Origin: Sutterella parvirubra YIT 11816
Lineage (GTDB): Bacteria > Pseudomonadota > Gammaproteobacteria > Burkholderiales > Burkholderiaceae_F
Direction of reading: 5' to 3'
Assembly (NCBI RefSeq): GCF_000250875.1
Contig: NZ_JH604873.1
Span: 1 to 29,815 of the forward strand
DNA: 29,815 bases
A program made the translations under genes and the position numbers. Every line of letters begins with the position of its first letter. Position 1 is the first letter of the stretch. Positions 16,207 through 23,810 of the stretch are shown piece by piece. A model generated the notes under the pieces. It had not been told where the DNA came from. It made no database searches and saw nothing but the letters and a program-made list of their open reading frames with translations.

Positions 16207-17538
16207 CTAAGGTGAGGGCGGCGTGGGCGCGGCGGGCGGCGCGTTCACGTTGTTGCGCGCAACGAGCGCCGCGTAGATCGTCCAGCCGGAGAAGACCGCA
16301 AGCGTCGCCAGCTTCATCGTGAAGGCGTCCATCGTGAGGAGCACGTAGAAGACGTAGAGAAGCGCGACGGTCGTGTTGAAGACGATGAGGCGGGGCTGCC
16401 GGAGCTTCGCGTGGTCGAGCCGCACGAGAAGGTAGAGGGGCGCGATGCAGCTCACGTACGGGATGATGTTCGTGACGACGGAGAGGTCGACGAGGACGGA
16501 GAACTGTCCGAAGAGCGAGGGCGTCGCCGAGATCGCCACGAGGACGGTCTGCACGAGCGTGATCACGACCATCCCGGCGATCGGGACGTCCTTGCGGGTC
16601 ACCTTCCTGAAGATGCGCGGGAAGTAGCCGATGTCGGCCGAGGATTTCAGCACCCGCGAGAGCGTGAACTGCCAGGCCATCATCGAACCCGTGCAGGAGA
16701 GGCCCATCAGGATCGTCAGAACCTTGGCGGTCGTCCCGCCGAAGAGCGACGCAAAAACGATCCCAAATGGAGCCGAGGAATCCGCCAGCTCTGCGTTGGG
16801 CACCATGCCGCCCACGAGCACCGACGTCGCCACGAAGAAAAACGCGACGCCCACCGTCGCCAGAAGAACAGCTTTCGGAACATTTTTGTCAGGATTGTCG
16901 ACGGACTCGGAGTTGGCGCAGGCGCTCTCCAACCCGAGGAAGGACCAAAGAAGCATCGGAAGCGCGGCGTGCACGGCGTCTGCGACCGGCATCCCCGAGG
17001 GGTTCCAGTTCGCGGCGAAGAGCGCCGCGCTGAAGTGAAAGGGCCCCACCGCGAGGAAGATGAGAAGCGGGATGAGCACGCCCCAGAAGACCGCGGCCGA
17101 GAGCCGCCCCGTCACCTTGGGGCCGCCGAAGTTGGCGAGGGTCGAGAGCCAGAGGAGCGCCACCGTGATGAGGCCCGACGTCCAGGGCGAGAGCGCGAAG
17201 CCGAGGAAGTCGGTGAGGTAGCTCACCGAGGTGATCCCGATCGCCACGTTCGCGATGACGAGCGAGAGCCCGTAGGTGTAGTTCGTCATGAAGGAGCCCG
17301 AGCGCCCGAACGCGTACTCGGCGATGCCGCCCAGGCCCCCGCGGTGGCGCGAGAGCATCCCGCACTTCGCAAAGCAGTGGGAGAGCGCGAGCACGCCCGC
17401 GATCGTCACGCCCCAGGCGAGAAGCGAGATCATGCCGATCTTCGCCGTCTTGGCGGGGAGCATGATGATCCCGGAGCCGATCATGTTGAGGCCGGTGAGG
17501 AAGGTGAGCTGCGTGACGCTCATCTTGTTGCGGGGCAT
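16207..17538 (-). CDS. potE: PotE-type basic amino acid/polyamine antiporter (APC superfamily)
   Basis: 443 residues, about 12 membrane segments, inner membrane. The opening KMSVTQLTFLTGLNMIGSGI and MLPAKTAKIG, GGLGGIAEYAFGRSGSFMTN with YTYG after it, WAFLGLESACAN-like WSFLGLESACANSESVDNP, and TNIIPYVSC correspond closely to E. coli PotE, the putrescine/ornithine exchanger. GGAG lies 6 bases before the ATG at 17538. PotE normally pairs with ornithine decarboxylase SpeF. No speF is here; instead the gene follows lysS and cadBA, so it may exchange cadaverine, putrescine or lysine. A near-perfect 15-base-stem hairpin lies in the lysS-potE gap. Confidence 0.85.
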   Translation of the reverse strand: MPRNKMSVTQLTFLTGLNMIGSGIIMLPAKTAKIGMISLLAWGVTIAGVLALSHCFAKCGMLSRHRGGLGGIAEYAFGRSGSFMTNYTYGLSLVIANVAIGITSVSYLTDFLGFALSPWTSGLITVALLWLSTLANFGGPKVTGRLSAAVFWGVLIPLLIFLAVGPFHFSAALFAANWNPSGMPVADAVHAALPMLLWSFLGLESACANSESVDNPDKNVPKAVLLATVGVAFFFVATSVLVGGMVPNAELADSSAPFGIVFASLFGGTTAKVLTILMGLSCTGSMMAWQFTLSRVLKSSADIGYFPRIFRKVTRKDVPIAGMVVITLVQTVLVAISATPSLFGQFSVLVDLSVVTNIIPYVSCIAPLYLLVRLDHAKLRQPRLIVFNTTVALLYVFYVLLTMDAFTMKLATLAVFSGWTIYAALVARNNVNAPPAAPTPPSP

Positions 17539-17585
17539 GGCGTTCTCCGATTCGGGTGTTGGGCGAAGAGTCTGCCCCGCGCCCG

Positions 17586-17619
17586 CGCTTTCGCGGCCGC
17601 CGGGGCGGCCGGGAAAGCG
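17586..17619 (-). repeat. Strong hairpin between lysS and potE
   Basis: The arms 17586-17600 and 17605-17619 form a 15-base stem with a single mismatch and a 4-base loop. No T-run follows on the minus strand. It could stabilise the upstream lysS mRNA 3' end or tune expression of potE relative to lysS. Confidence 0.5.
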
Positions 17620-17654
17620 TAAGCAGGGGCAAACGTCGCCCGAAAGTGTCCGGA

Positions 17655-19166
17655 CTACTTCCCTTCGGGGCGCATGTGCGGGAAGAGGAGCACGTCGCGG
17701 ATGGTCGGGGCGTCGGTGAGAAGCATCATGAAGCGGTCGATGCCCACGCCGCAGCCCGCGGTCGGCGCCAGCGCGTACTCAAGCGCCGCGATGTAGTCGG
17801 CGTCGTAGTACATCGCCTCGTCGTCGCCGTGGCTCTTCCTTTCAACCTGCGCGCGGAAGCGCTCGGCCTGATCGTCCGGGTCGTTCAGTTCCGAGAACCC
17901 GTTCGCCGTTTCGCGTCCCGCGATGAAGAGCTCGAACCGTTCGGTGACGTCGTGGTTTTCGTCCGAGGCGCGCGCCAGAGGCGAAATCTCCGTCGGGTAG
18001 TCGATGATGAAGGTGGGCTTGATGAGCTTCTTTTCCGTCGTTTCGTCAAAGAGCGTCATCTGGAGCGACCCCAACCCCGCGTCGATCGGGATATCGGCCT
18101 CAAGGCGTTCGAGCTCCGCGCGCAGGTACCCGACCGACGTGAGGTCCGCGTCGGCGTACTGCGGGTTGTACTTGCGGATGGCGTCGACGGGCGTCAACCG
18201 GTCGAAGGGCTCCGACAGGTCGATGGTCTCGCCCTGATAGTGGAGAACGGCCGAGCCCGTCGCCTCTTGGGCGACGTGACGAAGGAGCGCTTCGGTGAAG
18301 TCCATCTGGTCGCGGTACGTCCAGTAGGTCGCGTAGAACTCCATCATCGTGAATTCCGGGTTGTGACGCGCCGAGACGCCCTCGTTGCGGAAGTTGCGGT
18401 TGATTTCGAAGACGCGTTCGAACCCGCCCACCACGAGGCGCTTCAGGTAGAGCTCCGGCGCGATCCTCAGGTACATGTCCATGTCGAGCGCGTTGTGGTG
18501 CGTCACGAAGGGCTTTGCGTTGGCACCCCCGGGAATCGGGTGGAGCATCGGCGTTTCGACTTCGAGGAAGCGGTTCGCGATCATGAAGCCGCGGATCGCG
18601 GCGATCGCCTTCGAGCGGACGAGAAAGCGCGAGCGCGACTCCTCGTTCATGATGAGGTCGACGTAGCGCTGGCGGTAGCACATTTCGGTGTCGACCAACC
18701 CCTTGTGCTTGTCGGGGAGCGGCCGGATGCACTTCGCCATCAGGCGGATGTCGCGCACCGCGACCGCGAGGTCGCCCGCCTTCGTGCGAAAGAGCGTGCC
18801 GCGGGCGGCGACGACGTCGCCGAGGTCGAACTGCTTGAAGGCGGCGTAGGCCTCGGCCCCGACCGCGTCCTCCTGCACGAAGTACTGCATCGCGCCCGTG
18901 AAGTCGCGCACCGTCGCGAAGCTGGCGCGCCCCATGAGGCGCTTCAGCATCATGCGGCCGGCGACGGCCACTTCGGGGCGTTCGGCTTCGAGCTCTTCGG
19001 CGGTCTTGCCGCCGTACTGCGCCGTGAGGTCGCCGAAGAGGTCCTTGCGTTCGAAGTCGTTCGGGTAGGCGACGCCGGCCGCGCGGATTCTCTCCAGCTT
19101 CGCGCGTCTTTCCGCCACGATGGCGTTCTGGGCGGCGTCCTGAACTTGGGGTTCCATTTCCGTCAT
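17655..19166 (-). CDS. lysS: Lysyl-tRNA synthetase, class II
   Basis: 503 residues from ATG 19166, chosen for the AAGGAG 7 bases upstream; a longer in-frame extension to 19364 is proline/arginine-rich with no family similarity. It charges tRNA-Lys with lysine. The OB-fold anticodon-binding domain covers about 55-155 ([20 protein letters not shown]). Catalytic motif 1 surrounds [20 protein letters not shown], motif 2 is [20 protein letters not shown], and motif 3 is [14 protein letters not shown] near the C-terminus. It sits directly after the lysine decarboxylase gene cadA on the same strand and before potE, so lysine-charging and lysine-consuming genes are neighbours. Confidence 0.95.
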   Translation of the reverse strand: MTEMEPQVQDAAQNAIVAERRAKLERIRAAGVAYPNDFERKDLFGDLTAQYGGKTAEELEAERPEVAVAGRMMLKRLMGRASFATVRDFTGAMQYFVQEDAVGAEAYAAFKQFDLGDVVAARGTLFRTKAGDLAVAVRDIRLMAKCIRPLPDKHKGLVDTEMCYRQRYVDLIMNEESRSRFLVRSKAIAAIRGFMIANRFLEVETPMLHPIPGGANAKPFVTHHNALDMDMYLRIAPELYLKRLVVGGFERVFEINRNFRNEGVSARHNPEFTMMEFYATYWTYRDQMDFTEALLRHVAQEATGSAVLHYQGETIDLSEPFDRLTPVDAIRKYNPQYADADLTSVGYLRAELERLEADIPIDAGLGSLQMTLFDETTEKKLIKPTFIIDYPTEISPLARASDENHDVTERFELFIAGRETANGFSELNDPDDQAERFRAQVERKSHGDDEAMYYDADYIAALEYALAPTAGCGVGIDRFMMLLTDAPTIRDVLLFPHMRPEGK

Positions 19167-19281
19167 GTTCAACTCCTTCTGTTCGAGTGAGTGCGGGTCC
19201 CGGATGTGCGGAGAGCCCGGTCGGGAATCGGCCGAGCTGCGTGAGGGAGCCGTGAGGGGGAGCGAAGCGGAAGGGGCGCGA

Positions 19282-19306
19282 GCGCGCTCCGGCGGCGGGA
19301 GCGCGC
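19282..19306 (-). repeat. GC-rich hairpin in the cadA-lysS gap
   Basis: GCGCGCTCC (19282-19290) and GGAGCGCGC (19298-19306) form a perfect 9-base stem with a 7-base loop. The surrounding 260-base gap (19167-19426) holds no gene I can support and no clear promoter. With no T-run, the hairpin may separate cadA and lysS messages by processing rather than by termination. Confidence 0.45.
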
Positions 19307-19426
19307 GGGTGCGCGGCTCCTGGGCGGGAAGCGGGGTTCGAGTCCTTCCGCGTTCGTTCGGCATGGTCGGCTCCGGACGGGACGCGTCGCTCCGGGCCGG
19401 GAACCGGGGCGGCGCGCCCTTCAGGT

Positions 19427-21565
19427 TCAGCCCTGTCGGATCACCTTTACGGTGTAGCCGCCGTCGGGCTGACGGTAGGCGCCGTGGATGTCCGTTTCGA
19501 ACCCGGGGAAGTGCGCCCCGATTTCGCAGAGCATCAGGAGGAAGTCGAGCACCGGACGGCTTTCCTCCGTCAGCATCTCGCCGGGCATGACGAGCGGCAC
19601 GCCGGGCGGGTACGGGAGGATCATGTTGGCGTTGATCTTGCCGATCATCTCCTCGATGCGGACCTCTTCGACTTCGCCCACGAGCTCCTTCTGGAAGGCC
19701 GCATAGGGCGTCATCACCATGTCGGGGAGGACGTCGAAGGCCTTGAACATGAGCTCGGGCAGGTTGTGCTCGCGGATGAGCGCGTGAATGCCCTGGGCGA
19801 GTTCCTGAATGCGCATCCCTTCGTAGAAGGCGGGATTCGCGGCGTAGAGCGACGGGAGCGCGCGCTTCACTTCAAGGTTGCGGTCGTAGTCGCGGCGGAA
19901 GTCGCAGAGCGCACGCAGAAGCCCCATCGCCTTCGTGTTGTCGATCCCCATGCTGAAGAGGAAGAGCAGGTTGTAGGGACCGGTCTTCTCGACGATGATG
20001 CCGCGGTCGTCGAGGTACTTCGAGACGATCGAGGCGGGGATGCCGCGCTCGGAGAGCGTGCCGTCCTTGTTCATGCCCGGGGTGAGGAGCGTCACCTTGA
20101 TCGGGTCGAGGAACATGTGGTCGCCGTCGATGTTCTTGAAGCCGTGCCACGCGTCTTCGGGCTTCAACTCCCAGCAGGCCTTCTCGTCGATGTTTTCCGG
20201 CTGCCAGACGTCGAAGAACCAGGAGTCGGTTTCGGCGTGCAGGCGCTTCACTTCCTTGCGGAAGCGGATCGCGCGTTCGATCGACTCGTCGATGAGGCGT
20301 CGGCCCACGTTCCCGCGCATCATCGCGGCGGCGGTTTCCGTCGAGGCGACGATCGGGTACATCGGCGAGGTCGACGTGTGCATCATGAAGGCCTCGTTGA
20401 AGGTCGCTTCGTTGATCTCACCCTTGACGTGAATCATCGAGGCCTGCGAGAAGGCGGCGAGAAGCTTGTGCGTCGACTGCGTCTCGTAGATGACCTTGCC
20501 CGGGACGGCGTCGCCGGACATGCCGCACTTGCCCTTGTAGATCGGGCTGAAGTTCGTGTAGGGGACCCACGCGGAGTCGAAGTGGATCGACTTCACGTCG
20601 AGCGTGCGCTTGATGAAGTCCGTGTTGTAGAAGAGCCCGTCGTAGGTGGAGTTCGTGACGACGGCGTGCACCGGCCACGTGGCGTTGGGCGTCTTCTCGA
20701 CGCGGCCCGCGATCGTCTCCGGCATGAATTCCTTGCGGGGAATGCCGCCCAGGATCCCGTAGGCGTTGCGGGTCGGGCGCAGATAGATCGGCGTCACGTT
20801 GCTCATCATCATGAGGTGCGTGAGCGACTTGTGGCAGTTGCGGTCGATCATGATCGTGCTCCCGGACGGGGCCGAGTAGAGGCCGACGATCTTGTTCGCG
20901 GTCGAGGTGCCGTTCGTGACGATGTAGCTGCGTTCGGCGTTGAAGGTTTCCGCGATGAACTTTTCGGCTTCGGCGTGCGGACCCGAGTGGTCGAGAAGCG
21001 ACCCCAGCTCACCCACCGAGACCGAGATGTCCGACTTGAAGGTGTTCGCGCCGAAGAAGTCGTAGAAGATCGTGCCGATGGGGCTGCGCTGGAAGGCGGT
21101 GCCGCTCATGTGGCCCGGCGTGCAGAAGGTGTACTTCCCCTGGTCGACGAAGCGGAAGAGCGCGCGGGTCAAGGGCGGCGTGATCGCGTCGACGTACTCC
21201 TGGGTCTTCTGCGAGATCGTGAGCGCGATGTCCTCCGCGCAGGAGAGCCCGTACTCGAAGAATTCGACGTTGAACTTCAGGTCCTCCATCGAGGCGTCCG
21301 TCACGTCGTCGCTGTTCGAGAAGGCGTAGACGGGGAGGAAGTCGTTGAAGGCGTGGATGCGCTGGCAGAGGTCCTTCGGGCACGTGTCCCAGTCGATGAT
21401 CACGCCGCAGAGGCGGGCGTTGTTCTCGACGATGCGCATCAGGTCCTCGGCGTCGCTCGCGAAGACCACTTCGAAGCCGCGGCCTTTGAGCGCGTTGTTG
21501 AGGTCGTGGATCGGGGCGTCCTTGTAGTAGGCCCCGGCTTCAATCAGCTCGACGATGATGTTCAT
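19427..21565 (-). CDS. cadA: Inducible-type lysine decarboxylase
   Basis: 712 residues against 715 in E. coli CadA, with close similarity along the whole length as recalled. It is a PLP enzyme converting lysine to cadaverine and CO2, consuming a cytoplasmic proton in acid stress. An N-terminal wing domain (about 1-130, [14 protein letters not shown]) precedes the aminotransferase-fold core. Core motifs are [30 protein letters not shown] [32 protein letters not shown] and the PLP lysine in [16 protein letters not shown] (near residue 367). The C-terminal part includes [15 protein letters not shown]. Residue 97, an Arg contacting ppGpp in E. coli LdcI, is Lys here. GGAG lies 7 bases before the ATG. 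cadB ends 50 bases upstream. Confidence 0.96.
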   Translation of the reverse strand: MNIIVELIEAGAYYKDAPIHDLNNALKGRGFEVVFASDAEDLMRIVENNARLCGVIIDWDTCPKDLCQRIHAFNDFLPVYAFSNSDDVTDASMEDLKFNVEFFEYGLSCAEDIALTISQKTQEYVDAITPPLTRALFRFVDQGKYTFCTPGHMSGTAFQRSPIGTIFYDFFGANTFKSDISVSVGELGSLLDHSGPHAEAEKFIAETFNAERSYIVTNGTSTANKIVGLYSAPSGSTIMIDRNCHKSLTHLMMMSNVTPIYLRPTRNAYGILGGIPRKEFMPETIAGRVEKTPNATWPVHAVVTNSTYDGLFYNTDFIKRTLDVKSIHFDSAWVPYTNFSPIYKGKCGMSGDAVPGKVIYETQSTHKLLAAFSQASMIHVKGEINEATFNEAFMMHTSTSPMYPIVASTETAAAMMRGNVGRRLIDESIERAIRFRKEVKRLHAETDSWFFDVWQPENIDEKACWELKPEDAWHGFKNIDGDHMFLDPIKVTLLTPGMNKDGTLSERGIPASIVSKYLDDRGIIVEKTGPYNLLFLFSMGIDNTKAMGLLRALCDFRRDYDRNLEVKRALPSLYAANPAFYEGMRIQELAQGIHALIREHNLPELMFKAFDVLPDMVMTPYAAFQKELVGEVEEVRIEEMIGKINANMILPYPPGVPLVMPGEMLTEESRPVLDFLLMLCEIGAHFPGFETDIHGAYRQPDGGYTVKVIRQG

Positions 21566-21615
21566 TGTTGTTCTCCGGAAAGATCGTTCGTGTTTCGAAT
21601 GCGTGATGCCGGACA

Positions 21616-22992
21616 TCAGTCGTCGGCGGAGGCGAGGGTGGGCTGCTGGCCGACGAGGCTCGCCTGAGCGCGCTCGGCGGCGTCGACGATCGCCTGGTGC
21701 GTCCCCTTCTTCCAGGAGTAGAACATCAGGATCACGAGGCTCACGACGAGGGTGGCGACGAGTTCGGTGTTGCCCGCCCCGGTGAAGGCGATGAAGCAGA
21801 AGGCGCAGCCGAAGACGCAGGCGACGACGCTCACGAGGTTGCGGGTGCTCGCGCCCTCGATGCGCAGCAGGTTGATGCAGGAGTAGAAGTACGGGAGCAT
21901 CGTGAGGAGAACCGCGATGCCGGTGAGCATCCCGAAGAGGTCGGAGGCCTTCCCGTCCGAGGACATCGAGTTGATGGCCGTGAGGACGAGCATGAGGATG
22001 GTCATCTTGACGGAGGCGAGGATGAGGCCCTTGCGCGGGATCCCGTTCTTGTCGAGTTCGCCGTAGATCTTCGGGAAGTTGCCGTCCTTGGCGGCGCGGG
22101 CGCCGGCCTGCGAGACGAGCATCATCCAGGAGCCGAGCGAGGTGAGGCAGGCGAGCGCGGTGAAGGCGGAGACGACGGGCGCGGCCCAGTCGCCCACCAT
22201 CGTCGAGGCGCTCACCGCGAAGGGCGCGCCCGAGGCGGCCATCACGTCCGCCGGGAACATGCCGGCGATCACCTGCGAGGCGAGGATGTAGACCGTACCC
22301 GCGAGGCACGTGCCCAGCATGGTGGCGAGCGGAACGGTGCGCTTCGGGTTGTCGACGAGACCCGTCGAGACGGCGGCCGATTCGATGCCAACGAAGGCCC
22401 AGAGGCAGAAGAGCACGCTCTTGATGACGGCGCTCACGTCGGTCGTGCCGGACGTGTTCCAGTTCTGGAGGTAGAGCTGCGGGTCGAACCAGAACCAGCC
22501 CGCAAAGGCCGTGCCCACGACGGGAATCAGCACCGCGATGAGGCCGAGCGTCGAGAGCTTGGCGACCCAGCTGCCGCCCAGCATGTTGATCAGCGTGAAG
22601 ATCCAGACGATGGCGATGCAGGTCAAGCCCGCGGCCACCGGGCTGTTGAGGATCGGGAAGAAGACGTAGAGGTACGAGACGGCGGTGATGCCGATCGCGA
22701 GGTTGCCGATCCAGTTGGCGTGGTAGTAGAGCACGCCCGTCTGGAAGCCGAAGACCTGGCTCACTTCGCCCGCGTAGGCGATCGGGCCGCCCTGCTGCGG
22801 GTTGACGGTCGCGAGACGCGCATAGACGTAGGCGAGCGAAAGGGCGCCGATGAGCGCGATGATCCACCCGAAGATGGCGATGGAGCCGAGCCCGGCCAGG
22901 TTGGCGGGCAGGAGGGCGATGCCGGAACCCATCATGTTCCCGGCGACGATGCCGGTACATGCGACGAGACCGATTTTCTTAGCTGATGACAT
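21616..22992 (-). CDS. cadB: Lysine/cadaverine antiporter
   Basis: 458 residues from ATG 22992, chosen because AAGGAA lies 7 bases upstream and the protein then opens MSSAKKIGLVACTGIVAGNM, nearly identical to E. coli CadB. It is an APC-superfamily inner-membrane exchanger that imports lysine and exports cadaverine, coupling to CadA for acid resistance. About 12 membrane segments are visible, as are GSGIALLPANLAGLGS, NPQQGGPIAYAGEVSQVFG, FQTGVLYYHANWIGNLAIG and LCLWAFVGIESAAVSTGLV. The stop is 50 bases before the cadA ATG, making a cadBA operon in the usual order. The leader contains a GGCCCGT/ACGGGCC hairpin (23008-23027) close to the ribosome binding site. Confidence 0.95.
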   Translation of the reverse strand: MSSAKKIGLVACTGIVAGNMMGSGIALLPANLAGLGSIAIFGWIIALIGALSLAYVYARLATVNPQQGGPIAYAGEVSQVFGFQTGVLYYHANWIGNLAIGITAVSYLYVFFPILNSPVAAGLTCIAIVWIFTLINMLGGSWVAKLSTLGLIAVLIPVVGTAFAGWFWFDPQLYLQNWNTSGTTDVSAVIKSVLFCLWAFVGIESAAVSTGLVDNPKRTVPLATMLGTCLAGTVYILASQVIAGMFPADVMAASGAPFAVSASTMVGDWAAPVVSAFTALACLTSLGSWMMLVSQAGARAAKDGNFPKIYGELDKNGIPRKGLILASVKMTILMLVLTAINSMSSDGKASDLFGMLTGIAVLLTMLPYFYSCINLLRIEGASTRNLVSVVACVFGCAFCFIAFTGAGNTELVATLVVSLVILMFYSWKKGTHQAIVDAAERAQASLVGQQPTLASADD

Positions 22993-23115
22993 TTTGCGTT
23001 TCCTTGGGGCCCGTCCGCTGACGGGCCGGTTGAAGAAGTCGCTCTTCATGGAGGGCCCGTTGCCGGGGCCGCCGTGATTTCGTCGATCAGCATGAACGTG
23101 TTGATTTTTAAAGAA

Positions 23116-23142
23116 ATCAGGGGGTCATCAGTTCGTCATTCG
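23116..23142. promoter_or_regulatory. 11-base direct repeats, cadB-proximal cluster
   Basis: ATCAG occurs at 23116-23120 and 23127-23131, exactly 11 bases apart, with a degenerate third unit ATTCG at 23138. A further isolated ATCAG lies at 23086-23090. The cluster is about 125 bases upstream of the cadB start codon, a plausible activator distance. It overlaps the end of the AT-rich TGATTT/AAATCA dyad. Confidence 0.55.
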
Positions 23143-23344
23143 TGATGCCGAAATGAGAAAAAGGGGACGTGAAGAGGTCCCTCCGGAAGAAGGAACGGGC
23201 GGTACGCCGGTCGCTCCGAGCGCCCCGGAAACGCGGGGGCCGGGTTCGGATGGGAGCTTCGCCCTCGGCGTGAAAAGGGGTGGGAAAAGGGGGGCGCCCG
23301 AAGGACAAACTGGTCGGGGGCCTTTGGAAACACGAGGGGCCGAT

Positions 23345-23371
23345 CTGATGACGCGCTGATCGGGTCCTGAT
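23345..23371. promoter_or_regulatory. 11-base direct repeats, XRE-promoter cluster
   Basis: CTGAT (complement of ATCAG) occurs at 23345, 23356 and 23367, three copies at exactly 11-base spacing. The cluster coincides with the -35 to -10 region of the predicted XRE promoter, so a bound protein would directly affect that promoter. Confidence 0.6.
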
Positions 23372-23376
23372 AAAAT
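23348..23376 (+). promoter_or_regulatory. Predicted promoter of the XRE gene
   Basis: ATGACG (23348-23353) and TAAAAT (23371-23376) are spaced by 17 bases, with 4/6 and 5/6 matches. Transcription would start near 23383, giving a leader of about 90 bases that includes the downstream ATCAG cluster. Confidence 0.5.
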
Positions 23377-23415
23377 GATGACGAACGTGAGAAATCGCTT
23401 CTCGCGCAAAGGAAG

Positions 23416-23468
23416 ATCGGAAAACCGTCTTCAAAAGATCAGGAAAATATCAGGAAAACATCAGGAGG
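23416..23468. promoter_or_regulatory. 11-base direct repeats overlapping the XRE ribosome binding site
   Basis: ATCAGGAAAAT, ATCAGGAAAAC and ATCAGGAGGA begin at 23438, 23449 and 23460, exact 11-base steps. A variant ATCGGAAAAC begins at 23416, which is two further steps upstream. The last copy contains the AGGAGG ribosome binding site of the XRE gene. Occupancy would block expression of that gene. Confidence 0.65.
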
Positions 23469-23472
23469 ACTT

Positions 23473-23664
23473 ATGAACGGCTCTAGACTTCAGCAGATCC
23501 GCGAAGCGCTCGGCCTCTCGCAGGACGAACTCGCCGACATCGTGCGCGTCTCCGCGCGTCTCGTGAACGCTTGGGAACACGGCGAACGCCCGATCCCCGC
23601 GGTCGTCGAACGGATGGTGACCCGCTTCGTCGCGCACGGCCTCGCCAACTTCGCCCCGAACTGA
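23473..23664 (+). CDS. Small XRE-family DNA-binding protein
   Basis: 63 residues, essentially one Cro/C1-type helix-turn-helix. RLQQIREALGLSQDELADIV covers helices 1-2 and RVSARLVNAWEHGERPIPAV the recognition helix and following turn. An AGGAGG ribosome binding site lies 4 bases before the ATG. It is divergent from cadBA and convergent with the CadC-like gene, and it ends before a bidirectional terminator. It is not an antitoxin of an obvious pair, since no toxin gene adjoins it. It is probably a cytoplasmic repressor or co-regulator acting on its own leader and on the shared cadBA control region; that role is inferred from position and from the repeat array. Confidence 0.75.
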   Translation: MNGSRLQQIREALGLSQDELADIVRVSARLVNAWEHGERPIPAVVERMVTRFVAHGLANFAPN

Positions 23665-23740
23665 CGAAGGGGGTTCCGCATGGGTAAAGATCGAAAAGCC
23701 CGAAAAGCCCGAAAGCCTCAGGCCGAGGCGTCCCGAAAAC

Positions 23741-23778
23741 AAAGGGGACCGGTTTCGAATGCCGGTCCCCTTTCTTTT
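23741..23778. terminator. Bidirectional terminator between the XRE and CadC-like genes
   Basis: AAAGGGGACCGG (23741-23752) pairs perfectly over 12 bases with CCGGTCCCCTTT (23762-23773), loop 9. T-rich runs follow on both strands (CTTTT on plus, GTTTTC on minus), so it serves both convergent genes. It starts 38 bases past the CadC-like stop codon, leaving no room for a lost C-terminal sensor domain. Confidence 0.85.
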
Positions 23779-23810
23779 CGGAGCGCCTCCTTCGGGCTCT
23801 TCCGCAGGCG

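Larger units (their letters stand above)
22993..23472. promoter_or_regulatory. 480-base divergent control region between cadBA and the XRE gene
   Basis: No gene is supported here. The cadB side has no convincing sigma-70 promoter on the minus strand, as expected for an activator-dependent operon. It does have an AT-rich dyad TGATTT-N6-AAATCA (23102-23119). The middle (23160-23340) is GC-rich with G-runs near 23277-23294. Three clusters of ATCAG/CTGAT at 11-base spacing are described separately. A dyad GAGAA-N5-TTCTC lies at 23389-23403. Confidence 0.7.

Noticed and set aside
19427..21565. Arginine or ornithine decarboxylase (AdiA/SpeF) for the decarboxylase gene
   Set aside because: Length and sequence follow CadA/LdcC along the whole protein, and the adjacent antiporter matches CadB rather than AdiC.
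19484..21667. 727-codon plus-strand frame opposite cadA
   Set aside because: Antisense shadow of a highly conserved gene; no recognisable domain and no ribosome binding site.
19427..22960. 1177-codon minus-strand frame joining the cadB region to cadA
   Set aside because: The cadA frame simply stays open upstream through cadB in another frame. CadB has its own correct frame, start and ribosome binding site.
23117..23434. Minus-strand frames in the cadB-XRE intergenic region
   Set aside because: No family similarity and no ribosome binding site; the region is explained by promoters and repeats.
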